From NCBI RefSeq assembly GCF_013466985.1, contig NZ_CP059164.1, forward strand, positions 2,117,001 to 2,181,000: a stretch of 64,000 nt of DNA. Direction: 5' to 3'. The notes under the pieces were generated by a model. The model was not told where the DNA came from. It did no database searches and saw nothing but the letters and a program-made list of their open reading frames with translations. The DNA is from Nocardioides ungokensis (GTDB taxonomy: Bacteria; Actinomycetota; Actinomycetes; Propionibacteriales; Nocardioidaceae). The translations under genes were made by a program, and so were the position numbers. This document shows positions 21,110-31,226 of this stretch, in pieces; the first letter of the stretch is position 1; the number at the start of each line of letters is the position of its first letter.

Positions 21110-23743
21110 ATGGCGACCCGTACGTCTTCCCCGCCGGGGTCGCGGAGCAAGAGCACGTCGACGACCGGTACTCGCAGTACCGGTCGTAGCGGTTCGAGCG
21201 CCCGATCCCGGAGTACCGGCAAGAGCTCCAAGAGCAGGTCCGGCTCGAGCACGTCTCGTGGCAGGACCTCCTCGAAGAGCTCTCCCTCCAGGAGCCAGGC
21301 CTCCTCCACCGCGCGCCGACCCGCTCCGCGGGCGGTCCGCACCGGCCCCGGCCCGCTCGCGCGGCTGTTCACGACGCTCGGCAGGGGAGTCGCCGCGGTC
21401 TGGCTCGCCATCGCCCACGCCCTCGGTGCCACGGCGCGCAGCATCGGGCACACGGCCCGCGACCTCGAGCCCGAGCACCGTCGCGACGGGATCGGGCTCT
21501 TCCTCTTCGGACTGGCCGTCGTCTCGGCCGCCGCCGTCTGGTGGCAGCTGCCCGGCTCGATCATGGACGCCTCCCGCACCGTGGTGGAGGGCTCGGTCGG
21601 CAAGGTCGGCTTCCTCGTGCCGCTGGCGCTGGTCTGGGTCGGCTGGCGCAACATGCGCGACCCCGAGCACAACGGGCCCGCCGGCCGCCAGGTCGTCGGC
21701 TGGACCGCGCTCGCCTTCGGTGTGCTCGGCATCGTGCAGATCGCCAACGACAACCCGCAGCCCGTCCTCGGTGACGCCTCGGACCTGCGCGACGCCGGCG
21801 GCGCGGTCGGGTACGTCGTGGCCAGCCTGCTGCTCGACCTGCTCCGTACGGCGTACGTCGTGGTGCCGCTGCTGGCGCTCCTCGCGTTCTTCGGCGTGCT
21901 GGTCATCACCGCCACCCCGCTCTACCAGGTGCCTGCCCGCCTCGCCGAGACGCGCGACCGCCTCCTCGGGCGCGAGCACGCCGAGGCCGACGACGAGTCC
22001 GCTCCGTCACGCAGCCGCCGTCGCCGCAACGACGACGAGATCGACCCCGAGATGGGCGACCCGGCCTACGACACCCCGGTCCTCGAGGACCGCGAGGTCA
22101 AGAAGCGCCGGGGCAAGCGCGAGCCGGACGCCGTCGACGTCGCGCTGGCCGAGACCGACCCGGTCGGGATGAAGGCGTTCGAGCCGCCGGTCGAGGAGCC
22201 CGCGGCCAAGGCCGACCTCGAGCCCCCGCCGCACTCCCCGCTGCCCCCGCGCGTCGAGCAGCTCCTGCTCTCCGGCGACATCGCCTACAGCCTGCCCGGC
22301 AACGAGGTCCTCAAGCCGGGCTCGGTGCACAAGGCCCGCTCCAAGGCCAGCGACGCGGTCGTCGACCGCCTCACCCAGGTCATGGAGGAGTTCGGGATCG
22401 ACGCACAGGTCACCGGCTACACCCGGGCCCCACGGTCACCCGCTACGAGGTCGAGCTCGGCCCTGCGGTCAAGGTCGAGAAGGTCACCGCGCTCTCGAAG
22501 AACATCGCGTACGCCGTCGCCTCGGCCGACGTGCGGATCCTCAGCCCGATCCCCGGCAAGTCGGCGATCGGCATCGAGATCCCCAACGTGGACAAGGAGA
22601 TCGTCTCCCTGGGCGACGTGCTCCGGTCCAACACGGCCCGCTCCGACCACCACCCGATGGTCGCCGGCCTCGGCAAGGACGTGGAGGGCGGCTTCGTCGT
22701 GGCCAACCTCGCCAAGATGCCGCACCTGCTGGTGGCCGGTGCCACCGGCTCCGGAAAGTCGTCGTTCATCAACTCGATGATCACCTCGATCCTGATGCGG
22801 TCGACGCCCGACGAGGTCCGGATGATCATGGTCGACCCGAAGCGGGTCGAGCTGAACGCCTACGAGGGCGTCCCGCACCTGATCACCCCGATCATCACCA
22901 ACCCAAGAAGGCCGCCGAGGCCCTCGCCTGGGTCGTGCGCGAGATGGACATGCGCTACGACGACCTGGCGAACTTCGGCTTCCGCCACATCGACGACTTC
23001 AACAAGGCCGTCCGGGCGGCAAGGTCGAGGTCCCGCCGGGCAGCGAGCGCGAGCTGGCGCCGTACCCCTACCTGCTGGTCATCGTCGACGAGCTCGCCGA
23101 CCTGATGATGGTCGCGCCGCGCGACGTGGAGGACGCGGTCGTGCGGATCACGCAGCTCGCCCGCGCCGCCGGCATCCACCTGGTGCTGGCGACCCAGCGG
23201 CCGAGCGTCGACGTGGTCACGGGTCTGATCAAGGCCAACGTGCCCTCACGGCTGGCGTTCGCGACCTCGTCGCTGGCCGACAGCCGGGTCATCCTCGACC
23301 AGCCCGGTGCCGAGAAGCTGGTGGGCCAGGGTGACGGCCTCTTCCTGCCGATGGGGTCGTCCAAGGCCGTGCGCGTCCAGGGCTCCTGGGTCACGGAGGC
23401 CGAGATCGCCCAGGTCGTCAAGCACTGCAAGTCCCAGCTGGAGCCGTCGTACCGCGACGACGTCACCGCGCCGGCCGCCACCAAGCGCGAGCTCGACGAC
23501 GACATCGGCGACGACATGGAGCTGGTCATCCAGGCGGTGGAGCTCGTGGTGTCGACCCAGTTCGGGTCGACGTCGATGCTCCAGCGCAAGCTGCGCGTCG
23601 GGTTCGCGAAGGCCGGACGCCTGATGGACATCCTCGAGAGCCGTGGGGTGGTGGGGCCCAGCGAGGGCTCCAAGGCCCGTGACGTGCTCGTGAAGCCCGA
23701 TGAGATCGACGGCGTCATCGCCACACTCCAAGGAGAGATGTGA
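21110..23743 (+). CDS. ftsK: DNA translocase FtsK/SpoIIIE, frameshifted
   Basis: A septal DNA pump that clears chromosome DNA at division. The N-terminus is a Ser/Thr/Arg-rich, low-complexity tail of about 75 residues, followed by four membrane helices (about 110-270), a charged linker, and the motor: Walker A GATGSGKS, Walker [31 protein letters not shown], and the C-terminal gamma winged helix ([24 protein letters not shown]) that reads polar DNA signals. Frame changes near 22430, 22903 and 23020 fall inside the conserved motor. Since everything on both sides is intact, they look like sequencing errors. It overlaps the rodZ-like gene and starts the order ftsK - rodZ-like - rimO - pgsA. Confidence 0.94.
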
Positions 23744-25668
23744 TGGAGGCACGAGCCCTGCACCAGCTCGACGACCACGAGTCGTACGAGGAGAGCACCG
23801 ACCGCGGACCCGAGCCCCTCGGGCTGGCCCCGGACCCGGTGGAGATCCGCCGCAACGGTGGCCTGGCCGCCCTGGTCGGCGGCATCGCCTCCGCGGTCGG
23901 CATCGCCTACCTCGCCCGGGCCACCGGTTCCGGCGCCTGGCTGGACTGGCTGCTGTTCCTGGTCATGGGCGGGCTGGGGGTCTCCTACCTGCTTGCCTTC
24001 GTCGACGCGCGCACCCCGCTGCTCGTGGCCGACACCCAGGGCGTGCGCATCCGGCTCGGCCGTACCTGGCGCGGCATGCCGTGGGGCGCGCTGGCCCACG
24101 TCGAGCACACGCCGCGCCGCGGGCCGCTGCGCGACGGCCGCCTGGTGCTGGTGCCCCGCAACACCGAGCGCGTGCTCGACGAGCTCGACCGCAGCGGTCG
24201 GCGCCAGTCCCGCATCGCCCAGCGGCTCTACGGCGCGCCGTTCGCCGTGCCCCTGGCCCTCTCCACCCGCGTCACCGGCGCGGGGGAGGACCTGACCGCC
24301 GCGCTGGTCCGGCTGGCCGGCGATCCTGCCGCTGTCGTCGAGGTGGCCCCGGCCCAGGTCGAGGTGCCCGAGGCGGAGGCGCCCACGTCCGCGCACGAGG
24401 ACGTGCCGGTCGCCCCGACACGGCTCGACGCGCACGTGCCCGAGCCGGCCGAGACCCACCCGGACGAGGACGACCTCGCCGCGGACGACGCCCCCGCTCG
24501 CCGCTGGCCCGACCCGCGGCCGGCGCTGGCCCACGGCATCGGAGTCGTGTCGGCCCTGCTCCAGCGTCGACGCGCCGGCGACGCGCAGGACGCCGACCCG
24601 GAGCGCGAGACGGCATCCGACCCGGCTCCCGCCGTGCCGGAGCCCACCGAGCCGCAGATGACCGCCAGCGCCACGCCCAGCCCCCTGCGCGACCCGATCG
24701 CCGCGGTGCGGGCGGAGTTCCGCAGCGACCTCACCGTCGGTGGGTCGGCGCTCGCCGATGGCTCCGCCGCCGCCGACGCCGACGCCGCCGCCGATCGTGA
24801 CCTCGCCGGTGGACGGGAGCTGCGCCGCGCCGGGAGCGTCAACCTGGTCGAGGACACCGTGGTCTGGAGCGACCGGGTCCGCCCGATCGCCCGCGAGGGC
24901 TCCGCCGTGGAGCCGCTCGTCATCGACGACTTCTCGATCGAGCCGGCCGAGGACCCGGTCGTCGGTCCCGAGCTCGTCGCGGCCCGCACCCGGTTGGGGC
25001 TGACGGTCGACCAGCTGGCCGAGCGCACCCGGATCCGCCCGCACGTGATCGAGTCCATCGAGGTCGACGATTTCGCGCCGTGCGGTGGCGACTTCTACGC
25101 CCGGGGGCACCTGCGGACCCTGGCCCGCGTGCTCGGCATCGACGTGACGCCGCTGCTCACGTCGTACGACGAGCGGTACGCCGACGCCCCGATCAACCCG
25201 CGACGGGTCTTCGAGGCCGAGCTGGCCACCGGCGCGAACGGCAGCATCCGCGGCACCCGCGGCGGCCCGAACTGGTCGGTGCTGATCGCCGCGGTGATGA
25301 CACTGGTGCTCGCCTGGTCGATCGCGCGCCTGGTCATGGACAGCCCGGTCGAGCTGACGCCGCCCCCGCCGCGTCTCAACGGCTCCGCCGGACCCAACAA
25401 CAACAACAACCTCTCGCTCGGCGACCCGGTGCCGGTGGTGCTCACCGCGACCAAGGGCGGCGCTCACGTGGTCGTCCGCGACGGCGCGGGCGACATCGCC
25501 TACACCGGTGACCTCACCTTCGGGGAGAGCCACACGCTCAAGTCGGTCATCCCGCCGGTGCGGATCCAGTCCTCCGACGGGTCGCTGAAGGTGACCGTGG
25601 ACGGCAAGGACCGCGGTCTGCTGGGGGCCGACGGCCAGCCCGCGCAGAACAGCTTCCCGGTCGGCTGA
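23743..25668 (+). CDS. RodZ-like helix-turn-helix membrane protein with extra N-terminal membrane domain
   Basis: A 641-residue protein. The C-terminal half is RodZ-like: an XRE-type helix-turn-helix at about 405-475 (ARTRLGLTVDQLAERTRIRPHVIESIE), one membrane helix at about 512-531 (VLIAAVMTLVLAWSIARLVM) and an extracytoplasmic DUF4115-type beta domain. RodZ links MreB-like filaments or the cell-wall machinery to the membrane. Unusually, a first part of about 400 residues precedes this, with two membrane helices (about 40-85), a small beta domain (GVRIRLGRTWRGMPWGALAHVEH) and a long acidic Ala/Pro/Glu linker. I chose ATG 23743; GTG 23740 is also in frame, but the AAGGAG spacing suits the ATG better. 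It is translationally coupled to ftsK. RodZ in an organism whose elongation mode is unknown is an inference. Confidence 0.8.
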   Translation: MEARALHQLDDHESYEESTDRGPEPLGLAPDPVEIRRNGGLAALVGGIASAVGIAYLARATGSGAWLDWLLFLVMGGLGVSYLLAFVDARTPLLVADTQGVRIRLGRTWRGMPWGALAHVEHTPRRGPLRDGRLVLVPRNTERVLDELDRSGRRQSRIAQRLYGAPFAVPLALSTRVTGAGEDLTAALVRLAGDPAAVVEVAPAQVEVPEAEAPTSAHEDVPVAPTRLDAHVPEPAETHPDEDDLAADDAPARRWPDPRPALAHGIGVVSALLQRRRAGDAQDADPERETASDPAPAVPEPTEPQMTASATPSPLRDPIAAVRAEFRSDLTVGGSALADGSAAADADAAADRDLAGGRELRRAGSVNLVEDTVVWSDRVRPIAREGSAVEPLVIDDFSIEPAEDPVVGPELVAARTRLGLTVDQLAERTRIRPHVIESIEVDDFAPCGGDFYARGHLRTLARVLGIDVTPLLTSYDERYADAPINPRRVFEAELATGANGSIRGTRGGPNWSVLIAAVMTLVLAWSIARLVMDSPVELTPPPPRLNGSAGPNNNNNLSLGDPVPVVLTATKGGAHVVVRDGAGDIAYTGDLTFGESHTLKSVIPPVRIQSSDGSLKVTVDGKDRGLLGADGQPAQNSFPVG

Positions 25669-25752
25669 CCGGTCCGGCAGGGGTGACTCCGGTCACCGGC
25701 CCGGCTCGCGATGCGCGCCGGGCCGGTGGGAGCGGGCATACTCGACACGATC

Positions 25753-27258
25753 ATGACGACGACAAGCACCGGCCCCGATGACGACACCCGCACCCTCCTG
25801 TCGGTCGCCCTGGTGACCCTCGGGTGCGCCCGCAACGAGGTCGACTCCGAGGAGCTGGCCGGGCGCCTGGAGGCCGACGGGTTCCGGCTCGTCACCGATC
25901 CGGCCGACGCCGACACCGTGGTGGTCAACACCTGCGGCTTCGTCGAGGCGGCCAAGAAGGACTCGGTCGACACCCTGCTGGAGGCCGCGGACCTCAAGAC
26001 TCAGTCCAAAGCGGGGGAGGGCAACACCAAGGCCGTGGTGGCCGTGGGCTGCCTGGCCGAGCGCTACGGCAAGGACCTCGCCGAGTCGCTGCCCGAGGCC
26101 GACGCCGTCCTCGGCTTCGACGACTACCCCGACATCGCGGCGCGACTCCGCGCGATCGTGGCGGGGGAGCCCCACCAGGCCCACACCCCGCAGGACCGTC
26201 GCCGGCTGCTGCCGATCTCACCGGTCGAGCGGTCCGCCGCCGCCCTGAGCGTCCCGGGCCACGGCCTCGACGAGCTCGGGGTCGGGGCACCGGCGACCGG
26301 CCCGCGCGCCGTGCGCCGACGCCTCGACGGCGGCCCGATGGCGCCGTTGAAGCTGGCCAGCGGCTGCGACCGTCGCTGCTCCTTCTGCGCCATCCCGAGC
26401 TTCCGCGGCTCCTTCGTCTCCCGCCGGCCCTCCGACGTGCTCGCCGAGGCGCGCTGGCTCGGGGAGCAGGGTGTCCGCGAGCTCTTCCTGGTGAGCGAGA
26501 ACTCCACGTCCTACGGCAAGGACCTCGGTGACCTGCGGCTGCTCGAGACGCTGCTCCCCGAGCTGGCCGCCGTCGAAGGCGTCGAGCGGGTACGCGTCTC
26601 CTACCTGCAGCCGGCCGAGACCCGTCCGGGGCTGATCGAGGCGATCGCGTCGACCCCCGGCGTGGTGCCCTACTTCGACCTGTCCTTCCAGCACGCGAGC
26701 GCCGGGGTGCTGCGCCGGATGCGTCGCTTCGGCGACCCGGAGAGCTTCCTCGACCTGCTCGAGCGGATCCGGGGTCTCGCCCCGGAGGCCGGTGTCCGGT
26801 CCAACGTGATCGTCGGCTTCCCCGGGGAGACCGAGGACGACCTCGAGACGCTGTGCGACTTCCTGGTCGCCGCGCGCATGGACGTCACCGGAGTCTTCGG
26901 CTACTCCGACGAAGACGGCACCGAGGCCGCGTCGTACGACGGCAAGCTGGACGAGGACGAGGTCCGCGCCCGCACCGAGCACGTCACCGCGCTGGTCGAG
27001 GAGCTCAACGCCCAGCGGGCCGAGGAGCGCATCGGCGAGCACGTCACCGTCCTGGTCGAGTCGCTCGACGACGCCGACCAGCCCGTCGAGGGCGGCGTCG
27101 TCGAAGGTCGGGCCGCCCACCAGGGGCCCGAGGTCGACGGCACCACCACCCTCGAGACCGTCCCCGCCGGGACCCGCATCGGCGACCTGCTGCCCGCCGT
27201 CGTCGTCGCCTCCGAGGGCGTCGACCTGGTGGCCCGACCGATCGGAGCCGAGCGATGA
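25753..27258 (+). CDS. rimO: Ribosomal protein S12 methylthiotransferase
   Basis: A radical-SAM enzyme that methylthiolates the conserved Asp of ribosomal protein S12. The intact 501-residue protein has the N-terminal UPF0004 domain with Cys in [23 protein letters not shown] and [11 protein letters not shown] (second cluster), the radical-SAM motif [15 protein letters not shown] and a C-terminal TRAM domain ([14 protein letters not shown]). S12-type specificity is suggested by the [16 protein letters not shown] context. I chose the ATG at 25753; upstream is a CATACT box 9 nt away and no clear ribosome site. pgsA overlaps its stop by four bases. Confidence 0.94.
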   Translation: MTTTSTGPDDDTRTLLSVALVTLGCARNEVDSEELAGRLEADGFRLVTDPADADTVVVNTCGFVEAAKKDSVDTLLEAADLKTQSKAGEGNTKAVVAVGCLAERYGKDLAESLPEADAVLGFDDYPDIAARLRAIVAGEPHQAHTPQDRRRLLPISPVERSAAALSVPGHGLDELGVGAPATGPRAVRRRLDGGPMAPLKLASGCDRRCSFCAIPSFRGSFVSRRPSDVLAEARWLGEQGVRELFLVSENSTSYGKDLGDLRLLETLLPELAAVEGVERVRVSYLQPAETRPGLIEAIASTPGVVPYFDLSFQHASAGVLRRMRRFGDPESFLDLLERIRGLAPEAGVRSNVIVGFPGETEDDLETLCDFLVAARMDVTGVFGYSDEDGTEAASYDGKLDEDEVRARTEHVTALVEELNAQRAEERIGEHVTVLVESLDDADQPVEGGVVEGRAAHQGPEVDGTTTLETVPAGTRIGDLLPAVVVASEGVDLVARPIGAER

Positions 27259-27860
27259 CGTCCACCGACAACCAGGTCAGCAACCTGAACCTGCCGAACG
27301 TGCTGACCACCCTGCGGATCGTGATGGTCCCGTTCTTCGGCTGGGCGCTCCTGGTCGACGGCGGCGACTCGGTGCTGTGGCGCTGCGTCGCCTACGCGCT
27401 GTTCGCCATCGCGATGATCACCGACAAGATCGACGGTGACATCGCCCGGGCGCGCAACCTGGTGACGAACTTCGGCAAGATCGCCGACCCGATCGCCGAC
27501 AAGGCGATCACCGGGATGGCGTTCATCGGCCTCTCCATCGTCGGCGACATCTGGTGGTGGGTGACGATCCTCGTGCTGCTGCGCGAGTGGAGCGTGACCC
27601 TGCTCCGGCTCTCCCTGCTCAAGGACGTGGTCATCCCCGCGGCCCACAGCGGCAAGGTCAAGACGACCCTGCAGGCGCTCGCGCTGGGCCTGCTCGTCCT
27701 GCCGCTGCGCCAGGTCGACGGCGCGCTCGACACGGTCGGCAACGTGCTCTTCTACGTCGCCCAGGTGCTGCTCGCCGCTGCCGTCGCGATGACCATGTGG
27801 TCCGGCTACGAGTTCTTCCGCGACGTCCACCGCTCGCGCAGGGACACCGCCGCGGCCTGA
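27255..27860 (+). CDS. pgsA: CDP-diacylglycerol-glycerol-3-phosphate 3-phosphatidyltransferase
   Basis: A membrane enzyme that makes phosphatidylglycerol phosphate, the precursor of phosphatidylglycerol and cardiolipin. The 201-residue protein has four to five helices and the CDP-alcohol phosphotransferase motif, seen as [12 protein letters not shown] followed by [10 protein letters not shown], with all Asp ligands. It overlaps rimO by four bases (ATGA). In most actinobacteria cinA and clgR follow directly; here a hairpin and three unrelated modules come first. Confidence 0.95.
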   Translation: MTSTDNQVSNLNLPNVLTTLRIVMVPFFGWALLVDGGDSVLWRCVAYALFAIAMITDKIDGDIARARNLVTNFGKIADPIADKAITGMAFIGLSIVGDIWWWVTILVLLREWSVTLLRLSLLKDVVIPAAHSGKVKTTLQALALGLLVLPLRQVDGALDTVGNVLFYVAQVLLAAAVAMTMWSGYEFFRDVHRSRRDTAAA

Positions 27861-27871
27861 TCGGCGTCCTT

Positions 27872-27903
27872 CCGGCCGGCTGCCCAGCGGCCGGCAGGTT
27901 TTA
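27872..27903 (+). terminator. Hairpin after pgsA
   Basis: CCGGCCG at 27872-27878 pairs with CGGCCGG at 27888-27894 around a nine-base loop, and TTTT follows at 27899-27902. It fits a rho-independent terminator for the ftsK-pgsA transcript. Confidence 0.55.
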
Positions 27904-27949
27904 CCGCGAGTTCATCGCGGAAGTCAGGTGCTTCCGGCGTCGTCGGGGT

Positions 27950-27955
27950 TAGGGT
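27950..27955 (+). promoter_or_regulatory. Possible -10 box TAGGGT for the nuclease gene
   Basis: TAGGGT lies 93 bp before the nuclease ATG. A start point near 27962 would give an 80-nt leader with GGAAGG before the start. A small hairpin (GGAAG/CTTCC, about 27919-27934) lies upstream. Confidence 0.35.
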
Positions 27956-28042
27956 GTCGCGCGTCACTCTCACCAGAGGGCCCGCGACAGCGGGTTTCCT
28001 CGCTCTCACCCCCCGACGACAGCACTCTCGGAAGGCTCACCC

Positions 28043-31000
28043 ATGCCCTCACCCAGGCCCTCATCCCGACAGGGACTCGTGGCCGCCCTCGGTCTCGGCG
28101 TCGCCGTCACCGGCCTCACCGCGACCGCGCTTCCCGCCCAGGCCGACCCCGCCGGCACCGGCCTCGTCATCAGCGAGGCGTACGGCGGCGGCGGCAACTC
28201 AGGCGCCACGCTGAAGAACGACTTCATCGAGCTCTACAACCCGACCTCCGCCCCGATCAGCGTCAACGGGATGTCGGTGCAGTACCGCTCGTCGACCGGC
28301 ACCGCCGCCGCCACCGGCGTGACGCCGCTGACCGGGAGCGTCCCGGCCGGCGGTCACTACCTGGTCCAGGAGGCGGCCGGCACCGGCGGCACGAGCGACC
28401 TGCCGACCCCGGACGCGACCGGCACCGTGAACATGAGCGGCACCGCCTTCACGGTCTGGCTCGCCAACGGCACCACCGCCCTCAACCCGCCCATCGGCAG
28501 CGCGGTCGGGACAGCCGGCGTGGTTGACCTCCTCGGCGCCAACAGCAACACCTTCGAGGGTGCCAAGGCCGCCGGCGTGGCCAACGGGACCTCCTCCAGC
28601 CGGGCCGCGTCCGGCAAGGACACCGACATCAACAGCGCCGACTTCACCACCGGCTCGCCGACTCCCGAGGGCACCGCCAGCACGCCGCCGCCCCCGACCA
28701 CCACCGTCGACAAGACGATCGCCGAGGTCCAGGGCACCGGCTCGTCCAGCCCGTTCGCGGGTGACAAGTCCACCTACGTCCGCACCCGTGGCGTCGTCAC
28801 CGCGGCGTACCCGACCGGCGGCTTCTACGCCTTCGTCATCCAGACCCCGGGCACCGGCGGCGGCACCGACGCCACCCCCGGCGCCTCGGACGCGCTCAAC
28901 GTCTTCCAGAAGAGCGGCGGCGTGGCCGGCCACGTCGGCGACTACGTCGAGGTGACCGGGCTCGTGACCGAGTTCGGCGGGCTGACCGAGCTCACCTACG
29001 ACCCGTCCGACAGCCACAGCTCCTTCACCAAGCTGGCGGACGACCACGCACCGGTCACCCCGCTGGCCACCGACCTGCCGACCACCACGGCCGACCGCGA
29101 GGCCCACGAGAGCGAGCTGCTCGACCTCTCCGGCCAGCACTTCACGGTCACCAACAACTACTCGACCAACCAGTACGCCGAGATCGGCCTGGCCACGGGC
29201 GACACCCCGTTGGTCGCGCCGACCGAGCAGTACGACGCCCAGGACACCGCCGCCATCGCCTCGGCGACCGCCGCGAACGCCGCGCGCGCCGTGACCCTCG
29301 ACGACGGTGCCAGCACCAACTTCCTGCCCTTCGGCGGCGGCGCCAACCAGGACATCCCGCTGCCGTGGCTGAGCACCGACAACACGGTGCGGGTCTCCTC
29401 GCGGGCGCACATCGTCGCTCCGGTGATCCTCGACTACCGCAACAGCGCCTGGAAGCTGCAGCCCACCCACCAGGTGACCGACACCGGCTCCGACGTGGCG
29501 ACGTTCAGCGACACCCGCGGGGAGAACGCCGCCCCGCAGGACGTCGGCGGCGACCTGAAGCTGGCGACGTTCAACGTGCTGAACTTCTTCAACACCACGG
29601 GCGTCGACTACGTCGCGGGCGGCGGCTCGTGCACCTTCTACGACGACCGCGACGGCAACCACGTCACCGACAACGACTGCGGCGCGACCGGGCCCCGCGG
29701 TGCGGCGGAGGACGACGACCTCAAGGCCCAGCGCGACAAGATCGTCCGCGCGATCAACACCATGGACGCCGACATCGTGTCCCTGGAGGAGATCGAGAAC
29801 TCGGTGGCCCTCGGCAACACCAACCGGGACGACGCGCTGGCCTACCTCGTCGACGCGCTCAACGCCGACGCCGGCAGCACCCGCTGGGCGTACGCCCCGT
29901 CGCCCGACGCGGCTGACCTCCCGCCGGTCCCGCAGCAGGACGTCATCCGCACCGCGTTCATCTACAACCCCGACACGGTCCAGCTGGTCGGCCCCTCGAA
30001 GGTGCTCGTCGGCTCGGCGGCGTTCTCGAACGCGCGCGAGCCGCTGGCGCAGACCTTCAAGCCCAAGGGCGCTCCCGACGCCACGACGTTCGGCGTGATC
30101 GTCAACCACTTCAAGTCCAAGGGTTCCGGCGTCGACGACGGCACCGGGCAGGGCAACGCCAACCCGGACCGAGTGGCACAGGCCGAGGCGGTCGCGGCAT
30201 TCGCCGACGACTTCAAGGCCGAGCGCGGCATCAGCAAGCTCTTCATGACCGGCGACTACAACGCCTACTCCATGGAGGACCCGATCCAGAAGCTCGAGGA
30301 GAAGGGCTACACCAACCTCGAGTCCGACACCCCTGACGAGTACACCTACAACTTCGGTGGCATGGACGGCTCGCTCGACCACGTCTTCGCCAACGCCGCC
30401 GCGCTGGGTGACGTCACGGGCGTCGACATCTGGAACATCAACGCCGACGAGTCGGTGGCCTTCGAGTACAGCCGTCGCAACTACAACGCGACGGACTTCT
30501 ACCAGCCCAACCAGTTCCGGGCCTCGGACCACGACCCGGAGGTCATCGGCATCGACGTCCCGGGCTTCCCGGCGGTCGACACCACCACGGCGGCCACGGC
30601 GGCGCCGATGACATACGGCACCGACGGCTCCGTCGCAGTGCAGGTGACCTCGACCGAGCCGACCACCGGCACGGTCACGCTCCTCGACGGCACGACCGAG
30701 GTCGCCTCGGCCCCGGTCGCGAAGGACGGCACCGCCACCATCACGGTCCCGGGCACGGCGTTCCAGCCGGGCACCCACGACCTAACGGTGTCCTACTCCG
30801 GTGACGGGTCCAACCACCCGTCGTCCGGCTCGGTGCAGCTCCAGGTCGCCAAGGCGACGCCCGCGATGGCGCTCACCGTGTCGCCGACCAGTGTCACCAC
30901 CAAGACCGCCGCGACCCTGACCGTCGACCTGACGGCCCCGAACCAGACCGTGTCCGGGCTGGTCTGGGTCCACTGGTCGGGCGGCGGGGTCCACTGGTCG

Positions 31001-31159
31001 GGCGGCGACCAGCTGGTGGCCCTGAAGAACGGTTCTGCGACGGTCGCCCTCGGCACCTTCAAGCAGGCCGGGGACTACCCGGTGACCGTGGTCTACTCCG
31101 GCAGCAGCCTGGCGAAGGCCGTCACCCGCACCATCACGGTGACGGTCACCAAGCGCTGA
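28043..31159 (+). CDS. Secreted ExeM/NucH-type endonuclease with lamin-tail and Ig-like domains
   Basis: A large exported nuclease of 1038 residues. A Sec signal peptide (GLVAALGLGVAVTGLTATALPAQA) is followed by a lamin-tail domain (LVISEAYGGGGNSGATLKNDFIELYNPTS), a central beta domain (IAEVQGTGSSSPFAGDK...VRTRGVVTA), and an endonuclease/exonuclease/phosphatase domain with KLATFNVLNFFN, DIVSLEEIENS, VIVNHFKSKGSG, FMTGDYNAYSMEDPI and the final RASDHDPEVIGID, which hold the catalytic Asn, Glu, Asp and His. Two Ig-like repeats end the protein. ExeM-type enzymes degrade extracellular DNA, useful for biofilm or nutrient release. No C-terminal anchor is seen. A 21-bp tandem duplication lies near the end. 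Confidence 0.92.
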   Translation: MPSPRPSSRQGLVAALGLGVAVTGLTATALPAQADPAGTGLVISEAYGGGGNSGATLKNDFIELYNPTSAPISVNGMSVQYRSSTGTAAATGVTPLTGSVPAGGHYLVQEAAGTGGTSDLPTPDATGTVNMSGTAFTVWLANGTTALNPPIGSAVGTAGVVDLLGANSNTFEGAKAAGVANGTSSSRAASGKDTDINSADFTTGSPTPEGTASTPPPPTTTVDKTIAEVQGTGSSSPFAGDKSTYVRTRGVVTAAYPTGGFYAFVIQTPGTGGGTDATPGASDALNVFQKSGGVAGHVGDYVEVTGLVTEFGGLTELTYDPSDSHSSFTKLADDHAPVTPLATDLPTTTADREAHESELLDLSGQHFTVTNNYSTNQYAEIGLATGDTPLVAPTEQYDAQDTAAIASATAANAARAVTLDDGASTNFLPFGGGANQDIPLPWLSTDNTVRVSSRAHIVAPVILDYRNSAWKLQPTHQVTDTGSDVATFSDTRGENAAPQDVGGDLKLATFNVLNFFNTTGVDYVAGGGSCTFYDDRDGNHVTDNDCGATGPRGAAEDDDLKAQRDKIVRAINTMDADIVSLEEIENSVALGNTNRDDALAYLVDALNADAGSTRWAYAPSPDAADLPPVPQQDVIRTAFIYNPDTVQLVGPSKVLVGSAAFSNAREPLAQTFKPKGAPDATTFGVIVNHFKSKGSGVDDGTGQGNANPDRVAQAEAVAAFADDFKAERGISKLFMTGDYNAYSMEDPIQKLEEKGYTNLESDTPDEYTYNFGGMDGSLDHVFANAAALGDVTGVDIWNINADESVAFEYSRRNYNATDFYQPNQFRASDHDPEVIGIDVPGFPAVDTTTAATAAPMTYGTDGSVAVQVTSTEPTTGTVTLLDGTTEVASAPVAKDGTATITVPGTAFQPGTHDLTVSYSGDGSNHPSSGSVQLQVAKATPAMALTVSPTSVTTKTAATLTVDLTAPNQTVSGLVWVHWSGGGVHWSGGDQLVALKNGSATVALGTFKQAGDYPVTVVYSGSSLAKAVTRTITVTVTKR
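30966..31007 (+). repeat. 21-bp perfect tandem duplication inside the nuclease gene
   Basis: GGGTCCACTGGTCGGGCGGC plus a final G occurs twice in a row (30966-30986 and 30987-31007) and encodes VHWSGGG/VHWSGGD in frame within the last Ig-like domain. Confidence 0.85.
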
Positions 31160-31173
31160 CGCACCAGCACCTC

Positions 31174-31226
31174 GACCCGCCCGGGAGGCCGCGAGCTCAC
31201 CAGCTCGCCGGCCCTCCGGGCGGGTC
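31174..31226. terminator. Long GC hairpin between convergent nuclease and GH15 genes
   Basis: GACCCGCCCGG at 31174-31184 pairs with CCGGGCGGGTC at 31216-31226, and inner bases (CGAGCT/AGCTCG) extend the stem. It lies between converging genes and touches the GH15 stop; no T-run is seen. Confidence 0.65.

Noticed and set aside
28199..30778. 859-codon minus-strand open frame opposite the nuclease
   Set aside because: Shadow of the nuclease; repetitive Val/Gly/Arg content and no ribosome site.
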